This document shows positions 30,101-41,108 of a stretch of DNA of 64,000 nucleotides, one piece after another. Source of the stretch: Syngnathus acus (Eukaryota; Chordata; Actinopteri; Syngnathiformes; Syngnathidae); assembly GCF_901709675.1 (NCBI RefSeq), contig NC_051093.1:6469053-6533052 (forward strand), read 5' to 3'. Below the pieces are notes generated by a model that was given only the letters and a program-made list of their open reading frames with translations, searched no databases and was not told the DNA's origin. The position numbers were made by a program, and so were the translations under genes. Position 1 is the first letter of the stretch, and the number at the start of each line of letters is the position of its first letter.

Positions 30101-32421
30101 TGCGTAACGCGAGTCTGTTATTTGTTGTCTCTATTATTGAGCAATCAAAACCTTGGTTGAGAAGACTGACTAAAAATCTTAAAACCACTTATTTCAACAT
30201 AGAGAAGGAATAATCTTGTGAATTTTATTTTTTGTTAAATCCCAAAAGATTTTGGTAAGAGATTTTGTGCGCGGAATAATCCTGTGAATTCTAGTTTTTG
30301 TTAAATCCCAAAAGAGTTTGGTAAGAGATTGTGCGCGGAGGCAAAAAAAAAAAAAAGCATTTGTGCTACCTTTGAAATATGACATTACATTATTTCTAGT
30401 ATCAAAGTCAAAGTCAGTAGTATGTGTCTCTCTTCTACATAGAGTATAAGAGTTTGATATTAATCTAAAATTGCCTTGCAGCTTTGGAAGTGAGCCTGCT
30501 GGCTGACGCCAGATGCAGCACGGTGAAGCAACAGTTGGCTTTTTTTTTTTTTTTATCAGCCACCAAAAATTGCCTGCCTGATAATGTTTTGACCCGCCCA
30601 GTCTGCACTTAGCACTCCCTTCATACTGAGCTAGCCTGAAAACACTGACACTTGACTTATACGAGTAAAAATACGAGACTAATATGACAATATCTTTTTA
30701 TGATGATATCAGAGTTTGTGTGCATGTGTTTGTTTTTTTGATTGCAAATAATACCCGTGCAGCATTGTGCCTTTGGTTGACTATCGGGCAAGTTGAAGTA
30801 AATACTCCCGCTGCTGCAATTTCACATGTGGAAATGCAAACCAAAGATAAGACTGTTGTGCAAATAAGGGAGCATCTATTTGAGCTTTGGCATTAATTTA
30901 TGTCAATGAATCAGCAATTAAAGGAGGCTCTGGATCTACTCTATTATATTATTATTATTATTATTATATCTTACTTGGTTCTCAGGCAAGCAGGTCCTTT
31001 GAGTTCACAAACGTTCATAATGTAGCTAAAGGACTCAAATCTGAAAGACCTTTACATAACATTTTACTTGCAAAAATAACCGTTTGATCATTAGGTTTGG
31101 TGTGTGTGGTGGTTTGGTTACGTACTGCTTTGACGACTCCAGAGGCAAAGAAGCCACGGGCATCTGAACGCTCACTAAAACATGAAAAAACAAAAATATT
31201 GACTACAGTTGATGATTTGATGTTACTCTGAAAACACATTGTTGGATGACTTCCCTTTCCTTGCACCACTTGGTTACACATTAACACTGAAATCCCTTAG
31301 TTATGTAAATTATTGTTCCACTGAGGCCTTTTACTACTGTCCAAGCAGGCACAAAACAAAGTTAAGTTCACTTTACTAAACCTGCCTTCATCTATTTGTT
31401 TGAGGAGCATACGACCAATGTAAACAATCACTAAACAAGTGCTATTAAAAGCAGGATTGAATGTATTTCAAAGAACTGTTGACACTTACATGTTTTTCGT
31501 TTTTTTGTGAGCGACTCTGATGTTTGGGACCCTCCTGACAATCACCGAAGAGCCTTTGGGGATAAGCCCTTCCTCGTCTGTATACTCTGAGGGAATAAAA
31601 GAAAGGCTTTAGAGAAGTTGCAGGATTAATTTGCCCTAAACTTCTTTTTGTGTTTGTCTCAGACACTCACGCTTCAGTTTACAGTGTCGAGTTTGTTTTA
31701 AACCTTGCTAATTCTGATGAGATTAGGATTTATTTTGACTTGTAACATTACAATTGACCACTGGGGTTGTTATATTTCCCATCTACATGGATTGCTCCAC
31801 CATTTGTGTTCAAATGTCTGTTGCTTAACATAGCGACACTGATGCTAGCCTGTCAATAGCATTTCCTATTGTGTATAAGCATTAAGCAAACAGACGTGAT
31901 TGCAAAACTAAATAGTGACCGCTGTATTCCCACAGAGCGAGTAAAACAGCGCAGCCATTAAATGATGGGGAAACATGGTTGCTGTGCACAGTTCATTTCT
32001 TCTTCTGTTTTGCTATCAAGATGTCAAACATCGGCCCTTTGAGGATTACAAATTCTAACAGATCGCAGATTTCTTTTTGCCTTTGATTCAACACAAAGAC
32101 TATCTTGGAGATTTTGAACGCACCACTGATTTAGACCCACGAGGCAGCTGGCAACGCTGGACCACGTGTTTTCTCACCAACATTCAAGTTTCCAAAAAAT
32201 CTATTAGACAACAAATCACACATTCGCACATCGACACCTGTAAATGTCACATTACCTTCTTTGGTTTGCGCATTGGTTATCTGCAGGTCGCAATCACCGG
32301 CTCGTAGCTTCTCCCTGCCCATGATCCGCTCCTTCAGATCCATCAGCGTGATGTGCGGGCCATCAAACACCACCGTGGAGTAGCTGAGTTTGGAGGAGAA
32401 TTTATAATGTATATGAGTCAT
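21991..32421 (-). CDS. rbbp6: RBBP6 gene, complete coding region
   Basis: RING-type E3 ubiquitin ligase that binds p53 and Rb and is part of the mRNA 3'-end cleavage machinery (family knowledge). Exons in transcript order: 32256-32421, 31490-31586, 31126-31174, 29069-29113, 28882-28964, 28707-28803, 28475-28614, 28228-28400, 28050-28153, 27761-27895, 27600-27652, 27403-27442, 27194-27227, about 27069-27093, 26695-26994, 26508-26618, 24655-26331, 24470-24584 and 21991-24141. They sum to 5,595 nt, divisible by three: 1,864 codons plus stop, against about 1,790 in human. Domain order: DWNN (ubiquitin-like), CCHC zinc knuckle, RING/U-box-like, proline-rich, RS domain, acidic/Lys-rich tail. The odd part is a 20-copy coding minisatellite in the last exon. 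Confidence 0.96.
22911..24120 (-). repeat. Coding minisatellite in RBBP6 last exon
   Basis: About 20 tandem units of 60-66 bp, all keeping frame. The core is ELEPLS, then F/I/V/L with V/M, four or five prolines, EEEPEE, and S, G or KES. Length differences between units are always multiples of three, which argues that the protein is under selection. A 246-bp block is itself duplicated inside the array. The opposite strand is also free of stops in two frames. Confidence 0.97.
24470..24584 (-). CDS. rbbp6: RBBP6 exon
   Basis: Encodes STLVVDPKGGEESPERRIQ, then EQKHGQDDTIELLQ. Acceptor caacag (upstream pyrimidine run moderate), donor gtgtgt. Phase joins both neighbours. Confidence 0.8.
24655..26331 (-). 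CDS. rbbp6: RBBP6 large exon, RS-rich to acidic/basic region
   Basis: 1,677 nt. Starts RSPYSRHRVSHTRTN with RS repeats, then EEWKRQYKEWYDKYFSSY, which matches the REWERKYREWYEKYY block of RBBP6. Long Lys/Glu/Ser-rich disordered stretches follow, including PQKKISINIKLDAKRPEEK, like the IKLN motif of the family. Acceptor ccaccag, donor gtgagg. Confidence 0.93.
26508..26618 (-). CDS. rbbp6: RBBP6 RS-domain exon
   Basis: Encodes RSPDTRSTYRRSSRSKSK followed by more SR dipeptides, ending KSHGRSR. Acceptor ccttcag, donor gtagag. RS domains are expected at this place in RBBP6. Confidence 0.93.
26695..26994 (-). CDS. rbbp6: RBBP6 proline-rich exon
   Basis: 300 nt: SSLPSVCPPGVPAEFQPLPP, then a Pro/Ser run with PPPLFLGHHFRSLPAGQQYL, ending EWFSHHRHRSER. 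Corresponds to the PPPPLYPPPPHTLPLPPGVPPP region of human RBBP6. Acceptor ctacag, donor gtgaag. Confidence 0.92.
27069..27093 (-). CDS. rbbp6: RBBP6 micro-exon (about 25 nt)
   Basis: Donor CACAG/gtcagt is clear. The acceptor is weak: either 27095-27094 (25-nt exon) or 27089-27088 (19-nt exon). Both keep the frame between 27194-27227 and 26695-26994, giving QAPTSIHR or a shorter form. Confidence 0.55.
27194..27227 (-). CDS. rbbp6: RBBP6 small exon
   Basis: 34 nt, acceptor gatcag and donor gtaagg, encoding VHNDSVQRISL. The phase fits both neighbours. Confidence 0.7.
27403..27442 (-). CDS. rbbp6: RBBP6 small exon
   Basis: 40 nt, acceptor acacag and donor gtgagt, encoding QAEEKAQDEPKTQ after a split codon. 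Phase requires the gtatgt donor of the previous exon. Confidence 0.7.
27600..27652 (-). CDS. rbbp6: RBBP6 exon
   Basis: Encodes AAVNEPVARPGSSLQSS and leaves two bases. Acceptor cccgtag, donor gtatgt at 27599. A GT one codon fragment earlier (27601) would break the frame of the next exon. Confidence 0.75.
27761..27895 (-). CDS. rbbp6: RBBP6 exon after the RING
   Basis: 45 codons, phase 0: AVNNFKKEKDVTGSLKGK, then PTPNPVPSPVATQQQ. RQ/AVNNFK across the splice is as in human RBBP6. Acceptor gacacag, donor gttttt. Confidence 0.93.
28050..28153 (-). CDS. rbbp6: RBBP6 RING exon, second half
   Basis: Encodes CIRTTLLDSEGHVCPTCNES, then DVSPDTLIANKFLRQ. Supplies the last metal-binding CPTC pair and the helix after the RING. 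Acceptor gttcag, donor gtaaag. Confidence 0.96.
28228..28400 (-). CDS. rbbp6: RBBP6 RING exon, first half
   Basis: Encodes AQAYAVGKKEKHPFLHKE, then ELQCLICHDLLVDSVVIP and CCGNSYCDDC. The CLIC, CCGNSYC and DDC cysteines of the U-box-like RING are all present. Acceptor tcgcag, donor gtgagt. Confidence 0.96.
28475..28614 (-). CDS. rbbp6: RBBP6 exon between zinc knuckle and RING
   Basis: Encodes DKNFDAPPKIKKSSGIPRSF, then LVEVDDPTIKGAMLTNCGRF and AIPAIDA. Nearly identical in pattern to the human segment. Acceptor taacag, donor gtgagt. Confidence 0.96.
28707..28803 (-). CDS. rbbp6: RBBP6 CCHC zinc-knuckle exon
   Basis: Contains YTCFRCGSAGHHIRKCPSSG: C-x2-C-x4-H-x4-C is intact. Acceptor ccctctag, donor gtacga. 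Confidence 0.96.
28882..28964 (-). CDS. rbbp6: RBBP6 exon
   Basis: Encodes MVNLADADVSEDDKIKVMMN, then QSSYDPT. Matches the EDKIKAMMSQS-YDP segment of the family. Acceptor gtgcag, donor gtgagt. Confidence 0.95.
29069..29113 (-). CDS. rbbp6: RBBP6 45-nt exon
   Basis: MDDKSSSKSLPLFSR, phase 0 at both ends, like the IDDSSASISLAQ segment in human. Acceptor ttaacag, donor gtatgc. Confidence 0.87.
29114..31125 (-). other. RBBP6 intron with short tandem duplication
   Basis: A 2-kb intron, the largest of the gene. Contains poly-A/T runs, a 66-bp direct duplication (30207-30338) and an ATT microsatellite near 30940-30967. No exon candidate was seen. Confidence 0.65.
30207..30338. repeat. 66-bp direct tandem duplication
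   Basis: Two adjacent copies, starting at 30207 and 30273, sharing GGAATAATC-TGTGAATT, TTTTTGTTAAATCCCAAAAG and TTTGGTAAGAGATT. They differ by a few substitutions and small indels. Confidence 0.9.
31126..31174 (-). CDS. rbbp6: RBBP6 exon
   Basis: 49 nt, encoding ERSDARGFFASGVVKA after a split codon. Acceptor ttttag, donor gtacgt. In mammals reading on into the next intron yields the short DWNN-only isoform; here read-through would stop about 111 nt into the intron. Confidence 0.78.
31490..31586 (-). CDS. rbbp6: RBBP6 DWNN domain, second exon
   Basis: Encodes EYTDEEGLIPKGSSVIVRRV, then PNIRVAHKKTKN. Matches the end of the DWNN ubiquitin-like fold (YTDDNALIPKNSSVIVRRIP in human). Acceptor ccctcag, donor gtaagt. 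Confidence 0.96.
32256..32421 (-). CDS. rbbp6: RBBP6 first coding exon, DWNN domain
   Basis: Starts MTHIHYKFSSKLSYSTVVF, then LKERIMGREKLRAGDCDLQ and ITNAQTKE. The family start is M-C-VHYKFSSKL, so the initiator at 32421-32419 is well supported. Donor gtaatg. Confidence 0.97.
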
Positions 32422-33140
32422 GTTGGTACTAAGCAGACAGGACGCGTGCTCGTATATTAGCTTAGCTAGCTTTAGCTAACAAGTGTCTGGCAAAGTAGAC
32501 ACTAAAACATATGTCATCTCTCAAGGCCTGGTAGAACCACAGCAGGTAGTTAAGTCGAAGCCGAGTCAGTCGCTTTCGAGTCCAATTTGTGCTTTCATCG
32601 CACTAAATGTGGCTTTCGGCACAAGTTTCTCGCTGACAGGAACTACGAGCTGTTTCCACAAGCGACGGCTCGTCAGCAAAGAGCCGGTTGATGCTGCGTT
32701 CAAGTGCTCCTGAACACGTAGGCGTTGTAATGAACGTTCTTCTCTGATAAGGTGTTGATGAAAGACTTGTTCGAAATCGTTTGCTTAATCATGAATATTC
32801 TAAAGACATATCAATTCTTATTTTTCTTTTCAAAATAATTAAAAGATTAAATAGTGGTTGGTTGTTCATGCAAGAAACAGTGAACACATCGTGATCATTC
32901 ATTTAAAATAGCAAACCAAGATATATTTCTTTCAAGTTTTTAATAAAAACACAAATATATATATATATTAGTTATATATTACACACCCATCATGACATAG
33001 ATTATGACGTTAGAGGGTTATGCCCACACATGACTTTAAACATTGTGAATATCCCTATGGACCTGAACGCAGCACAATGTTTCGTTCAGTGGGAGCACCT
33101 GTTTGAGCTAGAGCTGTCATTTAAAGTTGGTACTAATTCT

Positions 33141-33190
33141 ATAATAATAATAATAATAATAATGATAATAATAATAATAATAATAATAAC
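33141..33190. repeat. (AAT)n microsatellite
   Basis: AAT triplets, about 16 copies with one interruption. A complementary (ATT)n array lies 207 bp away at 33397-33431. Confidence 0.95.
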
Positions 33191-33394
33191 CCATTAGAAT
33201 AAGCACCCCCCATTTAAAAACGGTGAACCCTAGACATCAACTGACCTTTTCTGGGTCTTCTTGGGGGTTTCCAACTCAATGCATGCGCGCAGGGTATACT
33301 TTCACGGGATACATACTTTGGCATTTGTTTAGGTTTGTTTATGCAATCGATTTCCTTTGTCCATATTAATAATTGGAAATTGCATTTATCTTTT

Positions 33395-33396
<2 letters not shown>

Positions 33397-33431
<35 letters not shown>
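33397..33431. repeat. (ATT)n microsatellite
   Basis: About 11 copies of ATT; the reverse complement of the array at 33141-33190. Confidence 0.95.
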
Positions 33432-33432
<1 letters not shown>

Positions 33433-36400
33433 AAGGTCTCAAAATACCCTCCACTCTCCAAAAAAATATAAACTTGCCAATTTTGTATTTTCAACATCAA
33501 AATGTAAATATTGCCCGACGTTTTATCGTTACATTTTTAGTTGACTTCAGTGCATTTTAAATCATCCTCTGGAGGGAGACAAAACATTATTTATCGTGTG
33601 CCCATGTGAGTTATTCTGCACTGCAGTGACTGTGTCTAGGATGAGGTCCATTTTTAGGCCCTGAGCCAAGATAAAACATTGCTCCAATGCGTCTGATCTC
33701 TGTCTTTCCAATAAAATCCTTTAAAAAAAATAAACATTGTTTTGACTGTTGTTATTGGAAACAGCACCTATTCTAATGCACTATTTGAAGATGGACAATT
33801 ATGTTGCTGGGGTTAATTTGCTGCATCCGGAACAGTATTTCTTAAATCTGTGCAGGGTAAAATGAAACCTATTCTTGGGCAAAACATGCAACCCAGTGTC
33901 ACTCAGGCATAGATCATGTGTCTTCCAACAGGATGAAGACATCCTAATGCCCAATCTAATGACTCCCATTTGGCACTGCACCACTGCTCTGCACTGATCT
34001 GCATTGCTTAATTAAAACAAAATATGTCCGGTCCTTACACCAACAAATGAGAGAATAACTTTGGAATGAACCCTGTGCACCTGCTTAAAGGTCCATTGAG
34101 CACCGACTATTGACAAGCATATTGCTAGCAAACTAGAGGACAGTGTGTTACTGGGGGATCTGTGAGGTGATTGGTTGGATTTAGCTCAAAACACAGATGG
34201 ATGGAGATCAATTGGAAAGAGAGAGAGGTTTGAGAAAGTGTTTTGCACACAACTCTGTTTCTCTCTTTCTCTCCTGCTTGCTCCGCTCCGGGGAGGGATT
34301 TGCCCCTATCTTGGCTGGCTTAGCACATCATTGTGAAAGCAGTGGGAGGATGGAGAGATGCAGCAGGAGAACGAGGAAGAGAGGATGAAGGGGAAACAGC
34401 TGCTGCCTTTAAACTCGTGTTCTTCATACGATACACGACATGACTCAGCCATCAAAAGAGTGCATGTGTGTCTGCGCTTATGCGTATGCATAAATCAAGG
34501 ACGGCATGGAGAAGATATTGTTTTTTTCTCGAGACTAGAATCAAAATTAATAAAAGCATTTTCTTGATGTCATCTGCGTATGTTGAAATGAATTGAGGAG
34601 CTTCATTTAGACAAAATAATGATTTGCTGCTACCTTGCAACATATTTCAACAAGAAACTATGTCAAACTGAATCAAGCTTAATTTACACAAAAGTAATTT
34701 TGGTTTCATCCTAGTGCCAAGGAACTATGTAGACGTATTGGGGAAGGTTCATTTAGACAAAAGTAATGCTTTGCCGCCTGCATCACCTTGGTGCCAAGAA
34801 TGAGTAAATTGACATTAATGAAAAAAAAAATCGGAGTTACTGCTGTCATCTATAAGAGAGGAAAAAAAAAATCATCAGATGTGGGATTCTTGAGGGATAC
34901 ATGCTGAGAAACGCTCAGTGTGTTTTATGGGCTATTTACATAAAAGGCAATTTTCTCTTATTGGGCCAATGGAGCTGAAGAAAGCAATTACTACAGTGCC
35001 ATACTGCTCAATGGGAGGTTTCCAAACAGAGAAAAGTGAGAGAAAAGGTCTTAGAGGATCAGAAAATAAATAAATAAAGAGAATATGTTGAGTGAAAGGT
35101 GGAATATATCTGAGCAACAGGAAATCTGAGAAGCATTTTAATGTGAGTGACCCCCATCTCATGTTTAAGGAAGTCGAAGGTAACAAAAAGCAGAGTGACG
35201 CAGTCTCCCCCATAATCCTGTCATCCACTCTAATCTCTATGACGATGACACGGAGCTCTCTGTATGAATGATGAATGATGATGAATATTCATCAGACGTA
35301 TCTGAGCTCCTCATTCATTCCTTCCTACACTCATAGCTTGGCATGCTGTTCAACCTCGATAATAACAAAAGCAATGCAATAAATTGCAACCACTGAAGTA
35401 AAAAATATGAATTATGAAGTGAATAAGAACTTTGCAAGGCCTGGCGAAAATATTTGTTTTACAGATCCCCCTCATAGCCCCCCCGACCCAAAGAAAAAAA
35501 TCCTAGCTCCGCCAGTGGCTTGTGACTTTCCCTTGCATGCCTGTTTAAAGAGTCCTATAGAACCACTTGTGCTTATTTAATGCAAATCTACTTGACAGAC
35601 ATTTAGTCTCTCTCCTGAACACCATCAGCATAAATAGACAGCACAGTAAGTGTTTAATTGCATTGCTTTGTTTCTGCATGAGCCTCGTTAGGTGACTCAA
35701 TATTCTCTCATGCTTTTAGCGCTAAGTGGAAGGTGCGCTTCATCATCCTAAGTATCGCCAACTATTAATGTAACTTTTTGAAAACAGGCATCCAACTGCG
35801 ATGCTACGTTTACTTGAAGAATGACTAAGTGTTATTTCCGCCATAGCGTGGATATAAAAAAAAATGGAATTAATTAGTGTTGGTGTGTGCATTTAAATCT
35901 TGGGCCTTCAGTGGCGACATGTTTGTTGACTCCTCCTCCTTGCCAGGAACTGGAACATGCGGTTGCAGATCCAAAACATCCCTGTGTGACAAAACTGGAC
36001 AATTGGAAAAATCCGCTTTCACAAATATATTATTTACAATATTTCGGAAAATTTAATTCTAAAGCCAAACAAATCGGGAGGTCAACCAAGTGATGTGCGT
36101 TCATGTAAACTGAACACAAAATAAAACCACACACAAGCCCCATTGAAAAGGTGTCTCTTTATTTTCTATTCATCATACTGTATATAATATTCTTTCTCTC
36201 TAGATATAGGTAATCATATCTATATAATGTAAGTAAAAGTGTGCTTTTATTCACAGCATTTGTCCGTGTCAGACGGCTGCTAGTTGGAGGTTTACGTTAT
36301 AAAGTGTACAGAGATTCAGGCGGACAGCTATTTGTCTGTGCAACCTGTCCTCGACAGAATGTAGTCAGAAATTGAGCGAAAAATGCTAAGATTACGTTGG

Positions 36401-39400
36401 AACTGGACAAATACTTGACAATATGATTGCCATATTTTTCCTGTATTACGATTATTATTCAGCGATAATTGGTAAAGCATAGATCATTAGGAAAAAATAA
36501 TTTTGCTATACAAGCAAAATACGAGTATATAATCGGACAAAATCTTACTAAATTCTGGTGAGAACAGATTTTTGTGTGTGTTTAGCTCACTCGCGTGTGT
36601 GTGTTTAGCTCATGATTGGGCTCAGAGGTATACAGCAGGGTCAAAATCTGCCCCCCCCAACACAATTTCAACTTATCACAGCACATCATCTTCACTTTAG
36701 GCTCCATCTGCAATTTTTTTGTTGTTGTCATTTTGAAGCACTGCAGCGTAACAGTTTGACCTTGCCACAAAAATACATTGCACCTTAAATAAATGCATGT
36801 CAGTCCAGATAATAAGATATATTTTTTGACCTCATTAATATGGTTACACTGCCTCTCGTAGCATTCTGGATGACATTATAGTCAATGCAGCCTTTTGAAG
36901 GAGATGGCTTTGTTAAATAACAGTCTGAAGGAATATTGAAATCTAATCGGATTCTTAGTATGCCATTATTTCACTCAGACACCTTTTGTCGAAGATCCGT
37001 TAACGTTTTAAGTTCGCCACAGTGTCAACAATTTCTCCAAGATGCCATTGAAATGCACCTGCTGGTCGAAACGTGGTACCGCACCCTGTAATTTGGAGTC
37101 TTTCATCCCTTGGTCGCTCAAGCGTAAAGAGCCACGGAAATGTTCTGCGTGTAAACAGTGAGCACAGGGCTTGATGCAAAACTATTTAAAAAAAACAAAA
37201 CAAAAACATATAATTACGCCCTGTCAAAACACACATAAAATAAAAGATAAAGCACCAAAAGGCAAACAAAAACGATTGTTTATCAAAATCGATGGCTTCA
37301 CTATGAATTCTCATGAGGGGAAATTGCGTCTGTACATATTTTACCATTAACAACACAAATTTCCTCCGAATGTCTTTTATACAACCGTGATTGTGGTCAT
37401 CAGGAGCAATCGGGGCTTCAGAGTCTGGATGGGGAGCAAACCAGCGGATGGCTTCTCTATCACATGAGCCACACACACACACACAAACACACACAAATAA
37501 ACAGTCATTCTTGGGCAAGATTATAAAGGATGAGCAACAACAGTCTACAACCATGTTGATTCAAGTCCAGCGGTCATAAGGGTCACCACAGATCATTTTC
37601 CACCCCCTCTGCCAATCCTGAATCAACTTCAATGACGAGTGGAAAAATACATGGAAACAACATTCAGACATACGAGATATCAGAATTGCCTATCTGTGTT
37701 GTTTCTAGGTGGAGGACGTCAGACGAGAAAAAGCTCCTCAGCGGATCTGGGAGCTGTCTGAAGGCAGGACAAGGCAGGCACTCTGTGTACAAGTGAGGAG
37801 AGGCGAGCTGCACACACACACTTACACACTCGTTGATATGAACACACACACACATGCAGGCACATAAGTCCTCCTCACAAGTATTTGAGTGTGTTTGCAA
37901 AGTGTAGAGTTGGTAGCATGTTTGTCGCCATAGCAAAATGCTCCACCGTGTTTGATTAACTGGCTCGATTTATGTTTTACAAGTTGTCATTTCACAAAGA
38001 CTTTTTTTCTTTTTTTCCCCGTCACTATTTGCGTGATGTTATTTCTGTGTGTTGTAAATTGCATTGCTATACTTACGAGGACAATGAAGGGAAAACCACA
38101 TGATGTGAGTGAAGTGTAAACATTGTTGACACATTTAAAAAAGAAATACATTTCCTGCAATAGTGCCCTCCGCAATAAGAATAAGAATTCCCCACTAATG
38201 CATCATCTACTTTAAAAGCCACATGTTGTTTTTCTTTTTCAAGCAAATATTAAAATGTTACCTATGTAAACAAAAAACGACTTGTGTAAAGCTGAAATTG
38301 ACGGTGGCGTTGTAAAAGTGCTACTTTTATATCGTGACGTAACTTGAATTAATTTGTCATAAAAATCATATCATTAGAAAAGCACATTAGGATAAATAAA
38401 ATCCTCACACTAATGGACACCTAGTACGCTGCAGTTGAGTGAATCCACACTCCTAAATATTTTTTTTTTGTGGCACATCTTTACAGACTATTATAATATT
38501 AGCAATTATCACAGTATCAGTTTCCACGAAGCCTTTGCGATGGACAAAAATAATCACTAAGTCCTCGAAAGTATAGAAACCCTTTCGTGTTGTTGTTCTT
38601 TGTGTCGTGTGTTGATCGTAACTATCCCGCTATTAAATCGGTTGAATCGTTCAACCAATCCACAATTAAACTAGAAAATGAAACTAGATTAATATACACA
38701 GACGAGCACCCAAAATCTGGCTCAGTGCCCCCCAAACCACCAACAGATTAATAAACATGTGACAGAGTTTGGCATCCTCTGCACAGTGGCACCTTTAGAA
38801 GATAGAATATATAGCATTACTAATAAATAACACAGTTATTTGTTTCTATCCAGTCAAAGCTGAGTGGAAGGTAGAAAGAAAATGGCGGCCGTCAAAAGCA
38901 CTTGTCTTAAAATGGCTGCAATTTGAGATGTTGTTTCGAACAAAGGAAGCGCTGGAAACAGATGGATGTGTGGCATGTGCACGGTTTGACCTCTGACCTT
39001 TCTGAAAATGCGAAAAGCTACATCGTAAGTCGAAATGAGAACTCGGAACCGTATTTGGCACCTGGTATGATAATTTATTTTTTTGCTAACGTACGTCGCT
39101 ATCCTACGTGTGCGTAAGGTTTTGACTGTAGCTACTTTGAAAAGTTTGTCTACTTTAAAGTTCGAGAAAAAACATGTCGTCAAGGCTCCGTTTTCTGGAT
39201 CGTCGCTTCGACAACGTGTCGCTTGTTAGCTATTCGAGCTGCTCTCTAAACGCAAATGTACTCTTCCTTGTCTTCCCGCGTCTATGCCATCCACTTAACA
39301 CCCTTTGAACAATGTTGGTGCAACAGCGAGCATAGAAAGCCCTTGTGTGCTCCGCTTCTTTAAAAATTAAAAGCCCTTGCTTAGGAGAAAAGCACAATTT

Positions 39401-39538
39401 CCCTTTCACAGCCCATGACAACTGCTGATGTTGTAAAATTAATATTTACATGCGAAGGATAGTCGGCACGAAGCTTTCTTTATAGAGAATGTGTCAACTT
39501 CTTTTCTGATCTCGGTAATAGCTGTCCAAGTGGTCATG

Positions 39539-39578
39539 TGACGTCGTTTTGTGTTTTATTCTTACGAAAGTATAAAAG
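39539..39578 (+). promoter_or_regulatory. CRE and TATA-like arrangement
   Basis: TGACGTCG at 39539-39546, then TATAAAAG at 39571-39578 on the plus strand, with CATGTGAC just upstream. The arrangement looks like a core promoter, but no open frame or exon was recognised downstream. Confidence 0.3.
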
Positions 39579-41108
39579 GGAGCGGAAAGTTAATAAGTGT
39601 TATTTTTAAAGCAATTGGCTCAAAATATTTTTTTATCTTTGGGACTGACTCAACATACAATTTAAGCCTTTTGACAACCGGACTGAATCTTCATATAATG
39701 TAAACCACATAAGTGGATGGAAAAATACTGCAGATAAATGTGTTTCAATATTATTATTTTTTTCTCGTAATCGTCGACCATCGGCATCCCTGCTTATGAA
39801 CATCTTCAGGTTTACCAAAATAAATAAACGGCCGCCTTCTCCTACAGCAGTGTTTTTCCCGCAATAAATCAAAATCAAGCTTAGCGAACTCTGATGCTGA
39901 TAAATTGAAACGCAGACGTGTCGGTGACTTTCTATTATCCGTGAAAGCGACGTGCGGTATATTTAAATGTATGTAAGGAAGGAGACATATGGAGATGTAT
40001 TAGTATGATGTGTTCTGTGTTTGAACACACGTTTGTGGAGGTCACAGATAGAAGCCGCGTTTGGATACAGTTAATGCACGTGTACGCTAGATAAGGAGAG
40101 AAGAGGTGGCTGTGACTGACACCTCAATAGATGGAGCGCAAACCTTCTGAATAATGCATGACACTCCCCTCCAGTCTGCTTTCCATCGCGTGTTACAAAC
40201 CGATTCTTACCCCCCATTGCACAAGAGAGACTTCAGACGCAATTGTTGAACGATATTCAGCGGGAGGTAGTAGGCGGGCATTTTCTCGTCTCTCTGTTTA
40301 ATATCTTTATGGTTTCTGTTTAGAACCATATTCACAGCTAAGTGGTCTCCTCTTCTACATGTTCCTCAAAGCAGCTAGCTAGTCTAATCGGTGACACAGA
40401 TGGAAGACTAGTGTGGAAAAGAGATGAGTGAAGAGGTGAGGAAGTGAAGACAGTGACAGAAGAAATAAACGGAGAAAGAAGAAGAAAAGGAAGCACCGAT
40501 GATGTCAAAATTTGGAAGCGATGACAACTGGCCGGAGAAATCAGGGATGAACTCGATTCACCGTCATGATAGAAGCCAGTCCGTGATTAAAGCCAAAAAA
40601 AAAAAAAAAAAAGACTATATACATACATATACACGGACAAATGCTCCCTTCTTTGATATTTTCAAGTCAGCTGAATTGAAAACAAACTCATCTGCTACCA
40701 AAGATGGACACCCTGCCCCCTTCCTCACATTTACATTTCATTCATCTTTTTAGGAGCGTCTCCCAAATAGCAAACCAACGCATGATGGGACAATTCCATT
40801 GAAATTAAAAACAAAAAATCCCCAAATGAGTATAAGCTGATCTTCAAACAAATGGATGTGCCAACTACAGACACATGAGGTTTAAATGGAGATGGGAACA
40901 AGTTCTCCATCCAAGCAAACGGCTCGTGCTACACACACTGAAATGCTCACTGGGCTCAGGATTCACAGTTCAAAGGCTAAAAGTTCACAGTTCACAGTCT
41001 CTGTATTTCCGACCCCAGCACTCCCCGTGTGTGTCCCCCTTGCCTGTGTCCTCCCTCTCTCAGCCTCCTCCTCATCTTTGCTAGCGTGCTATCTGCAGGC
41101 AACACCTC

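Larger units (their letters stand above)
32422..41108. other. Intergenic DNA between RBBP6 and CACNG3
   Basis: 8.7 kb. The first few hundred bases must hold the RBBP6 promoter, without a TATA box that I can see. Includes complementary AAT and ATT microsatellites (33141-33190 and 33397-33431), two YY1-type motifs near 38880-38919, and a CRE plus TATA arrangement at 39539-39578. The segment next to 41109 is presumably CACNG3 3' untranslated sequence. No coding gene was recognised. Confidence 0.6.
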
